Assembly (NCBI GenBank): GCA_032173965.1
Contig: CM063287.1
Location: forward strand, 10,111,859-10,175,858
DNA: 64,000 nucleotides
From: Sitta carolinensis
Taxonomy: Eukaryota > Chordata > Aves > Passeriformes > Sittidae
Direction of reading: 5' to 3'
Shown: one piece after another, positions 39,890 to 50,811 of the stretch
Layout of the letters: the number at the start of each line of letters is the position of its first letter
How positions within the stretch are numbered: position 1 is the first letter of the stretch
Position numbers and translations under genes: made by a program
The notes under the pieces: generated by a model
What the model saw: the letters and a program-made list of their open reading frames with translations, nothing else
The model's database searches: none
Told to the model about the DNA's origin: nothing

Positions 39890-40101
39890 CTGCAGCAATT
39901 CTGGGGTGGGTACAAATCCTAAACCAACGGGGAAGCATCAGGGGAAGGGTGAGGAGGGTCGGTCACTGGCCTGAGGCCAATTGCAGAAGGTGGGGGACAG
40001 AACAGGTCACATGTCCCAATGGGGTGTCAAAGATAGGGAGACACCCAGGAACATCTGGGGTGGGGAACACTCGAAGGACTGGCTCAAGGCAGGAGTGACA
40101 T

Positions 40102-40208
40102 GGAAGGGACCAGAACAAGGGGCGGGATAACAGTGATTGATAGGGAAGGGACCAGAACAAGGGTCAGGGTAACAGTGATTGATAGGGAAGGGATGAGAAT
40201 AAAGGGAG
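40102..40208 (-). repeat. 42-bp tandem repeat, about 2.5 copies, in U3
   Basis: Units begin with GGAAGGGA at 40102, 40144 and 40186, giving an exact 42-base period. The first two units differ at only a few bases (for example GGCGGGATAAC versus GTCAGGGTAAC), and the third is partial and decays after GGAAGGGATGAG. Tandem direct repeats in U3 are common retroviral enhancer structures; the enhancer role here is inference. Confidence 0.85.
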
Positions 40209-40505
40209 TGGATTTCCATAAAGAGTAGCTTAGGGGAGGATACAGCTTTCAGAGATAAACTAATTTGGGGGCACACAAGGGGGAACACCAGAGCAAACCA
40301 TCAGCATTAAAACCATCAACAATTAACCAACAGAATAAAAAAACAGGAGCCATAAGAGCTGATGACTGCATGCCCCAGGGCCCCATGAGTGCCACAGCCC
40401 TGCCCTGCCAGCAGCAGCCCCACACTATGCTCTGCACAGGGACAGCCCATGAACCCCCAGGAGAGAGTCTGATCTGGAGTGAGACACTTCAGATGCAGTG
40501 ACTAC

Positions 40506-43500
40506 AGAAATAAACTGCTCACAGAACCAATTTCTGGGAGGCAGCACACAGAGGGTACAGTTATTGGAGAATTAGATCAACTCCCAAGTAAGAACAGCTT
40601 GGCAAGTAAACTGAAATTAATCCCTCATAGCCACTCCACGGCAGCAAAAATTATTTGGTTTGGGGTTTTTTCAGCTGAATTAATTCAGAAAAAGTTATTC
40701 TCAGAAGGTTGAAGTAGGATAGAAAGTGAGCATAAAATCTGAATATTCTGGGAAAAAAATGCCAAGAAAATATAATGGATCGATAATATTTTCTTTTTTA
40801 AAATCTATAATATAAAGAAAATTAAGTCCTGAATAATTTGAAAAATCTGAATCTAGCATTTCCCATGGATATATCCTGGCCTAGAGAAATTAGCATATCT
40901 CCAAACAAACAGGGACAATAAAAACCAGCAAGATCTGGGCCCTAGAAACCTGCTTTATGTCCTGGGGAGAAAAAAAAATAGTTGCTAAGAACACCTTTCT
41001 CAAAACAAGCACTGACAGGTTTAAGAAAACATTCAGTTTCCACAGTTTCTTCCCAACAAAAGAAGTGCTCACATAAACGTCCATACATTGAAAAGGCAAA
41101 TAATCAAATCTGTGCCAGTCATGTAAGTTTCTGACATTTCTTGTCTGAAAAACATGCACAGCAATGCCACAGGGCACCAAGAAGTTTTCAGACTTCAATG
41201 CAAAATTTAAAAGATTCCTTTAAAATCAACTTTTTTTCTCTCTTTCTCACTCATGCAAGTGTGCTACCTCTTTCTCTCCTAACTCAACAAAATGGTTACT
41301 TTTCAAGTAAGATTATTTTCATAGCTCTCTGAAGTTATGACAGAAGAGACCGAGCTGCTGCTTCATTTTCTGCACATCTTCTGTGTGGACTCAGCATTTT
41401 GAGAAGAAACTGAGAAATGAACAGTGACAGTCAGGGCCTGCCTCCTTGCCCTTGAAGGCTGATACTGTGCAGACCTAATGCAACATGACTTTCCCTAGTG
41501 CCTGCTTTGCTTGATGTCAGAGACGAGTGCCTGGTTTTATCCAGTCTCTCCTGCATTCTTGTGTGACTTTGTGGCAGACCCTTATCCAGATCCTGCAATG
41601 GTCCATTTGCCTTGAAAGTACTTGATATTTGAGGCATGTGATAATGTCAATTAAAAAAAAAATATAAAGCTATGCTTCAGGGTGATGGAGAACTCTCTTA
41701 ATAATAAAGGATTTTAAAATATGAACAAAATAAAAAGAAATGTGGATTATTTTTTTTTTTTTGTTAAAAAATACTTCAAATATTTGGGCCTACTATGATT
41801 TATCTAGAGGAGCAGTAGCAGCTCTGCAGATATACCATAAATATTGCTAGCTGTCACACAGAAATAAAGAGGTGAGTTATTGCTCCTCAATCCCTTAACA
41901 AAGACATATAACAAAGACTACACATTCTGCCTTCAAGGAAGCTAATATAGTATTTTTTGTTCTTGAAACCAAGAAATACAAAGCTGTGTGAGGTTCTTTC
42001 AGGGTCATTTTTCTTCTCTTGTTGTCAAATGTTTGCTTTCACTAATGCTACAGGGTAGCAATAATTGTTCATGAATTAGCAGCAAACAATCAAATGATTT
42101 CACAGCAATGCAGTATAAATAAATATTTTCTTCAAATTATCCCACACAAGTTAAATACTGGTGTTATTGGTCTTCTAGAGCTACTGTCCTGCAAGAGTCT
42201 TGGTGACACTTGAAGGTAACAAAATCTCTTTATAACACTTTTTAATTACATAAATGTGGACATCTATGATTTTTCCACATATATTGCAGTGGAACTCTGC
42301 ATTGTATTTACTTGAATACCTGAAGAGTTTGACAGTGTTGAAATTACTACTATGATTCCATAGAAAACAGTTGGTCTGATCTTCTATTACTGAAGTATCT
42401 CAAGTACAGATTTACACCAGTAAAGACAAGGAGAAGCAGACAGCACCTGGACAGGTGAAAACACATCACTAAATCTGAAATTTTACCAACTGTCATCATA
42501 TTCTTACATTCCTTGAACTTTTTTTTTTTTCTTCAGTCCAGCTGTCACTCCTTTAGTTTTATGTATCCTTGACTAGAAGTAAAAAGTACTAATTATGAAA
42601 AGAGACCTTTTGTACCATTTAGTCCAATGGCTCTACTTTGCAGATGTCATTGCCACTTAGTCTGAGTAGGATGGGAGGTTGTAAAATACAGCTTTTTACC
42701 AGTGATATCATCTTCTTTCCCACAAAATTAATCTATAAATAATTAACAAGTCATCACCCTATTTAGAGGCTGGTATTGCTGAACTTCCATTCCCACAGAA
42801 TAGACTTTGAGAAGGATGAGCCTTCAAAGAATGTCCTTGCTACAGTAAAAAGGGCAAAAGTGTTTGGAGAGAGGCATTAAAACCTGACAATATTACACAT
42901 TATGTACTCCACTACAAAGCAAAGAGAAGCTGGCAGGTGGTCTGTTTATCATGCATTAGAAGTTTGGTTGCTTAAATGGCATAGGGCAGGATACTGCAGA
43001 AACTTTCATATTCTGTAACCAGTTAAAGGAATTCTTTTGACCCTTAAGCCATTGGAGTATGGGAAGAGAATCATACTGTATCAATCTGAAGGAATCTGAC
43101 CCAGTGAGAGGAAACCTAAACAGTGACAAACAGGTAGAAACCAGCCTTAAACATCAGTTGTTCTAGGCTATGAAAAAAAAATTGCATGGTTTCTTTGCTT
43201 CTCCTATATGAAAAATCCCATAAAACTGAGTCAATGACAGCAAAGCAACCAGGAACTTTTGAGGAGACCTCCCACACATACTCGAGGCAGTTTTTCACCC
43301 ATGTAATTGATTATATTATTAGATGATTAAAAACAAAACAAAACCAATGAAAAATTAATGTCTGGATCCTGTCACAGTATTCTAATGAAGGAGCTCAATA
43401 TTTGTTTATTTTTTATAAGTTACTTCAGCTGTCACTCAGCATTAACTGTTACAAAAACAAATTCTGCCTTTCACACCTGAACTGGTAGATTACTAGCACT

Positions 43501-45175
43501 AGAGCATCTTTGTGTAATCGTGCACCTCGATTTGTGCTTAAATAAAGATATTCTTTTGCCAAGAAATCACAAATTTGAGACATACCCATAAATGTCCTTA
43601 TGAAATATCCTTTTCTTTAGTCTAAGGAGAAGCTGTGATTGATTACCAGAGGCAGATTTCCATTTTCCATAGGTCATGGACAACAGCAAATACTAGGAAG
43701 GTCTCTGTTTTCCCAAACACTCTCCTTACAATGCAATAATATTGCATACAATAAACCTTATACCATCTTGTAAAAAATATGTAAAAAACATTATTTATTT
43801 TTACCTCTTCAGTGGAGAAAACATGTTAAAAGTCATAATAGCTTACATTTTGTTGCTTTAGTCATCAATAAAATTCACGTGAAAAAATTTATCTAGATGA
43901 ACTTTGCTCCCAAGGGACAGACAACAAAGTTGGTTTTCTCAGCAGAAACTCTCTAAGAATCTTGAATAAAAGTTGTTCAAAGTAACAGTAAACTAGACAA
44001 ATTTTTGGGATTTAAGCATTTATGACACAAAGGACAATGATATCAAATTGCATTTAGTTTTTTAAATTAAGAGGAATTCGGAGAAAAAAATAAAAATATG
44101 AAGTGATTTATACTATTAGATGTTATTCTTCTAAATGACAAATGCATGGATTGCTTGGCTTTTTTCTGTTTAAATTTCGTTCCTTCATGTAAATTCTCTG
44201 TTGGATGGGTTATTTCTTTTAAGCGCCACCTAACCAATTATGAACAGTATAAAAACTTATCTTTGGTTTTAACAACTAAACCCCTCTTTCTAGATAACGA
44301 GTTTATTTTTCTATCAAATAAATCAAAACCTTGTTGCTGTACTTAAGCACATCAATATAAATGGTTATAGCCGGGTACTAAAATATTTGTTCTTCTCTCC
44401 AGTTTCCTTTGGGGTAACAGACTGAGATAATAGCTTTTGAGTAAAAGGTCCAGACTAATACAATTTGGGTAGATTAAAAAACAAGCCTCATAAATCAGTT
44501 TTCCAGTGATGCTTATTTTTGTCATTGTTCCTGATCTTTGTCATGCAAACATTAGTCTTGTAGGATGTGTCAGCCTTTGTTAAAGCCTTGATTTATTTCA
44601 CATAAAAGAAAGAACGCTGTCATTGCATTAAAAGTTAATGGACTCAAAAAAGTCTCTTTAGTTTGCTGTACAATTTTCTAAAATTCTGGCCAGTAAGGGC
44701 CCAAATAACCCTAGGTCTGTATTGAATTAACATTTTAAACATACATAATTATACTCTCCAATAATTCATAGGTTTCTACTGTGTTGTTTCAAAGAGCTCA
44801 GATTAAACTTTAAAAAAAGGTTGGAAGGAAACTTGAAGATGACACTGAATGTAGCTACAATAAAACAGGAACCAATATCAGATCACATGTATGAGGGAGG
44901 ATTGTACAAATTCAAAGTTACATTTTTCAGCAAAATTAGGTCTTACCTATTGTGTTTACTGTTCCCTCTAAATATTTGTATGAATCATTAGAAGTGCACT
45001 TAATAAGTTACTTCAGTAACATTAAATTTGAGATCAACCATGAAAAAGGAATAATATGCAGAATGGTATGTGGCCTCCAAGACCAAGTATGCCCCTTCTG
45101 CATCTGGATGTACACGAATTGTTTGTGAAACCTGACTTAAGTCTGAATTATAGTCCTTACAAGGCTGTCATGTCA
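40506..45175. other. AT-rich non-coding DNA; possible trace of very old CR1 near 42.6 kb
   Basis: No gene was seen. At about 42600-42645 the order 'agagaccttttgtaccattt' then 'agtccaatgg' loosely recalls the start of a minus-strand ancient CR1 tail, too weak to annotate separately. T-runs occur near 41750-41761 and 42519-42529. A GCGCCACCT core resembling half of a CTCF site lies near 44223, without enough flanking match. Confidence 0.5.
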
Positions 45176-46725
45176 AAATACTGATGTTATTCTAAAATGC
45201 CATTAACCCGAGGGCATCCCTGAGGGTGCATAATGCACAAAATTAAAAGGTCAATAATGACTTCCCAGCAACACCATTGGCCTGATTCTCCAGGGCTATT
45301 AAGTTTCTACGCTGGCCTTAATTTGAGCCAAGAGGATATAAAATGTTACAATGGGCATCAGTGAATAGGGAATACTCGCTGGGTCATGGACCATGAACTC
45401 TTTTCCTGGGTGAATTACAGAGTCTTTGCATATAAGTGCACAAAGTGAAAGCCCTACTGCCTCTGATGAAGCAATTACAGGGTGCTCACAATATTTCATT
45501 TTGCTTTCCATCGATGTCCAATTGCACTATTTAGCCTTAGAAAGTAGTAATTGACCAGCTGTCTGATTACCATGTATGACTTGGACTCACACACCTGGGA
45601 AGCCCCAAAGAATATAAGGCCACTAATTTTGAAAGATCAAAGGCTTTCTCCATAATGAAAAAGCAAACACAAGAGTAATTCCACTGGCTGTCATTCTTGT
45701 TGGATTACCTTATGCCTCAAAGCCTTGCTTTACTCTGTTTAGACTGACAATGCAACTTGTGATTAGATAGTAAATTTGCTGTTTGAATAGGATGAGCATC
45801 AGAACAGCAGAAAATGCCATTGCCTGCAGTTTCAAATTCCAATGAAGTCTGACACGCTTCACTGCCTATGAGCATCTCTGAAGTAAAGCACTGTAGTTAA
45901 GCTTTCACCTTGCATGCTGGTCTAGAATTCAAAGAAAGAAAGGAAAGAAATCATCATAAGAAGCCCCAGCTATTGTTCAGATTGTAACTGCTTTACTCTT
46001 GGTAAGACAAAGTATTTAGATGCTCCTCAGTATTGACTTTTTCACTCAGTTTCACTCTTCTGACCCCACTCTTTTAAAGGTATTATCTACTGTGCAGCCT
46101 ATGAAACACAGTCTAGGACAGAAATTTGTTTGTGGAAGAGGTTCAGTGTCTTCCAAGTGAAAGGAGCATAGAGGAAAGCAATCAGAGCATCCAAAACACC
46201 TTTATTGCAGCAGTTACAGAACAGTGAGACTCCCTAGACATAATTTAGGTGATTTATTATGCAGCGTTGGTAGTCACTGGAGAAGACAGTCATGTAAAAA
46301 GAAATATTTTATCATGTTAATATGCTAAATAAGTGTGCATTCTTGTTCTTCATATTTTCATATCTGCTTGCGCAGCAGAGTCTGATGACCCTGTATTGTC
46401 TTCAGACTAATAAACAGTGCCTGTCATTGTCCTCTGACTGAGACACAGAAACCTTGCTTCAGTTTCCTTGCACAAACGAACCAGGAAGGCAGCAATCATT
46501 CCCTCCAAATCTCAACCCATTGATATTTTTACTTTAATGAATTACAGTGTAGGCTGAAATTAGTGTAAAGTCACTGATCATTAGGGTCAGATGGAAATAT
46601 ATAATTTTCTCAATTATACAAAAAAAGAGAGTTAACTGATGGAAACATCTTGCCTGGCGGTCAACTAATCAGGTTGACCTCTTTTGTCTCTCTATAAATA
46701 AAATAGACTCCAATTCATCCACACA
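45176..46725. other. Candidate conserved non-coding region
   Basis: This stretch lacks simple repeats, transposon ends and open frames above 70 codons. It shows a balanced composition with dense runs of homeodomain-like TTAAT/TAAT, CAGCTG E-box (45556-45561) and octamer-like ATTTGCAT-related words (TTTGCATA near 45425). The texture resembles vertebrate conserved non-coding elements. This is impressionistic: no alignment was possible and the boundaries are arbitrary. Confidence 0.25.
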
Positions 46726-49447
46726 AGAATTTTTTTTTTCTTTTTTTCTACTGTCAGATTTTCAACCTTCTTTTGAAGAGCATGAATACTGCAACTTCAC
46801 ACAGAATTTCAGTATACTCTTATCTGTGGCAAAGAGAGATGAAAGTCCTTCCCTTCTCACCAATCTCCACTGTAAACAGCCAAGGACTCCCATAAACCTC
46901 TTTCCATAGCTTTTTCTTGAAAGCTCATTTTTGTTCATCAGCCCTGACATCCATGTTTCTTGTACAACACAACACTTTAGAGAAAATAGAAAGACTCATA
47001 TGGAGTTTTAGTACTCACCATCCACACCTAATGAACTGATCAAATAATTTTTCTGATCAGGGACAGTAATTTAGGTGATTAATGGAAAAAAGGCAGAAGT
47101 TGAAAGCTCTTGATAATCTCCAATAATTGCTCCTCAGCATCATAAAATATTCTTGGCAAAAGTCAACATGTTAAAATGTCAGGGACAATGAGAAATTAAA
47201 GAAATGTTTTGTCATGAGGCTGCCAAAGCAATCTTTCCTACTTAAACCTCTCCTTACATGATTTCCTTTTTCATAGTTTCTGGCCAAAACAGAATTGAGT
47301 AGATTCTCAAAAAAGAAGTGAGAAATGGGTTGTATTGAGCAGAAATATTGTGCTACTAAAAAGAACTCACATGCATGAATAAAATCACCTGGATAGTTTG
47401 CTTATTTCCTGTAGAACAAGGAGAAAAAATAATACCATATATTAAGACAATAATTTCTTGGTCTGTTGAAATAATCCAGAAAATTATGAGAGATTAAAAA
47501 GCAACATCAACTATCTTTTTGTACATATTTCTTTTGTTCTGTATTCTAAAAACTAAAATAGCAAGAAAGTTTCAATGTCCCTGCCCCTAAAAGTTCAGAT
47601 GGGTGCCCCAAAGCCATCACCTCTCTTACTTAATGTCTTTTAAATAAAGAAGTACAGCTGATCTCAACTTCATAACCTGTCACATGTTGGTGTCAAAGTT
47701 TCAAGAATTTAAACCTTAATTTGAGTCGAGGGTGAAGTCACTTAATGTTTAAGCAGACCTCACTAGTTAGGTACTATGAACCAGAGGAACCAGCAGGGAA
47801 ATAGATTTGATGCACAGTGCATGAAGTATAGAGGTTAAAATGACTGAAGCATGACAGCAACCTGAGAAATATTCTTTCTCATCCTCTCTTTTTCTAAGAG
47901 CACTTATACTAAGAACAACTCTAAGAAAACACAATTTCTTTTCTGAGGCTAGCAAACATCTCAGCATGCAAACGCACAACTTTCCAAATTCCTGAAACAT
48001 CGCATGTACAAACATGTCCTAGCATTATTTCATTGAAGACATTTCTTAAAAGAAGATGAAATGTCACCCTTCCCCAAAAAATAAACCAACTGACAAAACA
48101 AATGGACAACATAATTTGTTTTGAATTACACTTTATTTATACTTTTTACAGTCCATTTGCTAATTCACATGCAGCCAAAATAAATGACAAAAAAGGTGTT
48201 ATCAGGTCAGGATTCCTCCAAACCAGTGAGCAAATACAGCCCTGAGCCCTGAGGAAGCATAAGCAGGGCAGCTACTCTGCTGGAAGCCTGGCTGAAGTGG
48301 AATGTGATTAATCAAGCACTGTGCTTACAAGGAGGATGTCTCGCAATTGCAAGGTCAGCAGGAGACAAGTAAGAGCACAGGATGATCAAAACATACAGTC
48401 TGAGGTATTTTCATCCCACATCCAGCAAGCTGACCTTGCCACAGATCAGATGTAGTTTGCAAGACAACTAGAAGAGGCTTGCTGCAATGACAGTCTCCAC
48501 TAGTAGAATAAAGTAAGCAAACCACTACATTTTTTACATAGCATCACAAAATTCTTATGTCCTTGCAACTATACACAGTAAGCTTGTCTGGGCTGGGAAG
48601 ATGTGTTTATGCACATGTAGATAAAGACACCCTGAATGGCCTCCTCTCAGCAGCAAAGCTAATGTTTTTATAAAACTAAGAACAAAATAATTTGCATGCA
48701 TCCAGATGGCAATGTCATGTAAGCAATTCTCCAGAGCAGAGACTAAGCTCCACAGGGTACAAGACACACAGCTGTGCATTATGAGAGTGCTGATGTTGTT
48801 CTATGATGTGTTGGGAAACAGTTTTGTCTAGAGGCATCATATGTCCTTTGAGCAACAAAGGTTTGGATACACATCCCTGCAACATGTCATGTTTCATACC
48901 TCCGGGCACCGGCTCTGCAGTTTGATTATTTCTTATTGGTCTTAAGAGAGGATAAATTTTGGTATTCTAGTAGCATCTCACCCATGATCAGTCATATCAG
49001 ATGTTGCAGAAACATCTGCTCTAAAATGCCTTTTGAATCTCCAGTTAGATGGAATACCTGCCTGGAAAGCTGCTAGTGTCTCAGAAGTGATGAGTAAAGA
49101 AACACACTCTTTTTCATGAAGTGTAAAACCTAGACAGAAACTGATTCCTGGATGGTTTCTTAAGAAAGTATCAAGATCTGCTCTAAAAACAGCCAGTTAT
49201 TCTAGCTGTTCATAATACATTTTTAATGTATCATGGCCACACCCAAGCTCTCAAGCAGCTAAGGACAGACCACAGTGAGAATCACATGGACCATGCCTCA
49301 GTCACTTTTCACTTCTTATTGCCTATATAAAGTTGAAAAAACTGGATGCATAGTATACAAAATGTTCTTGCTCCATATAATTGCATAGAAAAATACAGCT
49401 GATTTTTTTTTTTTTTAAGAAAAGGTATTGGAAATAATGACTAAGAC
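46726..49447. other. AT-rich non-coding DNA, nothing recognised
   Basis: Pyrimidine runs at 46730-46747 and a T run at 49403-49416 are the only simple repeats. Minus-strand frames of 62-82 codons are at chance length. Confidence 0.6.
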
Positions 49448-49760
49448 CTCCCAATATAGAGAACTATGGAATTTTTTACATTGAAAAAGACCTTGAAAGT
49501 CCTTGAGTCCAACCATTAACCCAGCACTGTCACATCCACCACTAAATAATGTCCTTAAGTACCACATCTTTATGTCTTTTGATTACCTCAAATGTTGGTG
49601 ACACAATCACTTCCCTGGGCAGCCCATTCTAGTACTTGGTCACTCTTGATGAAGAAATTTTTTCTAAACCAATCTAAACCTTCCCTCATGCAACTTGAGG
49701 CCATTTCCTCTCATCCTGTCCCTTGATACACGGTAGGAGGCTACCTCTCACCTTGCCACA
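49448..49760 (-). mobile_element. CR1 LINE 3' end (minus strand)
   Basis: The plus strand carries the reverse complement of a CR1 3' region, reading 'aaaaagaccttgaaagtcc', 'gagtccaacc', 'ccctgggcagcccattct', 'gaagaaattttttctaa', then 'cttgaggccatttcctct'. These match in order the avian CR1 3' untranslated region and the last stretch upstream of it. The true 3' terminus lies at the left end. The copy is moderately diverged but nearly free of large gaps. It runs directly into an oppositely oriented CR1 segment at about 49760, and the two share about 95 bases of consensus. Confidence 0.9.
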
Positions 49761-50007
49761 AAAGGCCAATGGAACCTGGCCTGTATCAGGAATAGAGTGG
49801 CCAGCAGGACCAGTTCCTGCTGTTCTTGGCACTGATAATGCCCCACCTGGAGTACAGTGCTCAGATTTGCTCCCTCACTGCAAGAACAACACTGAAGTGC
49901 TGGAGCAGTTGCAGAGAAGAACGATGAAGCTGGTTAAAGGTCTGGAGCACACAAGCTGTGAGGAGCAGCTGAGGGAGCTGGGTGTGTTTAACCTGGAGAT
50001 AAGGTGA
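49723..50007 (+). pseudogene. CR1 ORF2 C-terminal remnant (94-codon open frame)
   Basis: Roughly residues 20-94 match the CR1 ORF2 C-terminus, including the conserved PGVQCS-type, VLEQLQRR and LRELG blocks. The first about 15 codons come from the neighbouring opposite-strand CR1 piece and are meaningless. CR1 ORF2 normally encodes an apurinic endonuclease and a reverse transcriptase in a protein of nearly 1000 residues. Only this tail survives here, so it cannot be functional. Confidence 0.75.
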
Positions 50008-50147
50008 TTCAGGGGGCACCTTATTGTTCTCTACAACTCTTTGAAAGGGATTTGTGGGAAGGTGGGAATCAGTCTCTTCTACAAAGTGTGACAGGATGAG
50101 AGGAAATGACATCAAGTTGCACAACAGAAGGTTTATATTGGGTACTA
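49761..50147 (+). mobile_element. CR1 LINE ORF2 C-terminal segment, inverted (plus strand)
   Basis: The plus strand starts at the CR1 sequence 'aaggccaatgg', continues 'ctggcctgtatcagg' and ends near 'ggtttatattggg'. One frame (codons within 49723-50007) encodes residues such as EVLEQLQRRTMKLVKGLEH and EEQLRELGVFNLE, which match the C-terminal end of CR1 ORF2, downstream of the reverse transcriptase. The frame stops soon after the LE motif. The segment is inverted relative to the CR1 pieces on both sides. With the left piece it forms the geometry expected of a 5' inversion produced by twin priming. Confidence 0.88.
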
Positions 50148-50159
50148 GAACACATCCAA

Positions 50160-50768
50160 GCCACAGGTAGCCAGTTTGTCTAGGAAAATGCTGAGGGAAA
50201 CAGTGTCAAAAGCCTTACTGAAGTCCAGGCAGACAACATCCACAGCCATTCTCTCATCCACTAAACGTGTCACCTTGTTGTAGATAAAGTTGGTCAAGCT
50301 GGACCTGCCTTTCTTAAAACCAGGTTAGCTGGGTGTGGTCCCTGGGTGTCCTGCACATGCCTCATGATGACACTCAGGAGAATCTACTCCAAGATATTCC
50401 TCCGCACTGAGGTCAGGCTGTGGTCAGGTCTGTAGTTCCCTCGATTCCACTTTCAAGCCTTTTTGAAGATGGGCATCACATTTCCCGACTTCCAGCCAAC
50501 TGGGGCTTCCCTGGTTAGCCAGGACTGCTGGTAAGTGGCAGAAAATGTCTCAGCGAGCATTTCCAGCATCCCCTTCGTACCCTTGGATAGATCTCACCTG
50601 ACCCATAGACTTGTAAGGGTGTCCAAGTGGTTCAGCAGAATGCTGACCATTTCCTCTGGATCATGGGGCTTCATTCTGCTCTCCATCCCTGTCTCCCAGC
50701 CCAGGTGGCTGGGTATCCAAAGAACAAATGCTTGTGCTATTAAAGACTGAGGCAAAAAATGCATTATA
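50160..50768 (-). pseudogene. CR1 ORF2 reverse transcriptase fragment (minus strand)
   Basis: Translating the minus strand gives, in order, an N-terminal RT block (NVMPIFKKA, then NYRP), then GRSSLTNFIYNKVTRLV, then DVVCLDFSKAFDTVS, which is RT motif A (the F/YLDF-S-KAFDTV signature of CR1). A TGA stop replaces a codon after FKKA, plausibly by CpG decay of CGA, so the copy is dead. The right end fades at about 50768 near 'attaaagactgaggcaaaa'. The catalytic YxDD block and everything downstream are missing before the junction with the inverted segment on the left. Confidence 0.88.
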
Positions 50769-50791
50769 CACAGGAATAACTTGAACACATC

Positions 50792-50811
50792 TGTGTTGTG
50801 TTGTGTTGTGT
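50792..50811 (+). repeat. (GTGTT)n microsatellite
   Basis: About four units of the pentamer lie immediately beside the 5' side of the CR1 RT fragment. Confidence 0.85.

Larger units (their letters stand above)
38994..39938 (-). other. Longest open frame of the window, 314 codons, probably fortuitous
   Basis: The frame runs from a methionine inside the U3-like part of the right LTR through most of both LTR-like copies. The predicted product is rich in Pro, Ser, Cys, Leu and Gly, with no domain, signal peptide or membrane segment I recognise. It resembles no retroviral Gag, protease, polymerase or envelope. The minus strand of this block is pyrimidine-rich and poor in A, so stop codons (which all need A) are rare. 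That explains much of the length. The start lies upstream of the putative TATA element, so the LTR's own transcript would not include it. Coding status is unproven and thought unlikely. Confidence 0.3.
39656..40505 (-). mobile_element. LTR of an endogenous retrovirus-like element, right member of a tandem pair
   Basis: On the minus strand the signals follow LTR order. U3 (about 39900-40505) contains a 42-bp tandem repeat and an ATTGG box near 40018. A TTTTTAAA TATA-like element sits at 39882-39889. An intact AATAAA at 39826-39831 follows about 55 bases later, and a GC-rich U5 runs to about 39660. The spacing from TATA to polyadenylation signal suits a short R region. No gag/pol sequence adjoins it, so internal sequence is lost. 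It is the better preserved of two related copies. Terminal TG/CA and target duplication could not be fixed by eye. Confidence 0.55.

Noticed and set aside
42600..42645. Possible start of a very old minus-strand CR1 tail
   Set aside because: Only about 30 loosely matching bases; downstream sequence does not continue the consensus.
44218..44236. GCGCCACCT core resembling a CTCF half-site
   Set aside because: Flanking positions disagree with the motif, so it is weaker than the two sites reported.
44812..44845. 'ggttggaaggaaacttgaag' recalling the start of a minus-strand CR1 3' tail
   Set aside because: Similarity stops after about 20 bases, with no 'gtccaaccc' block following.
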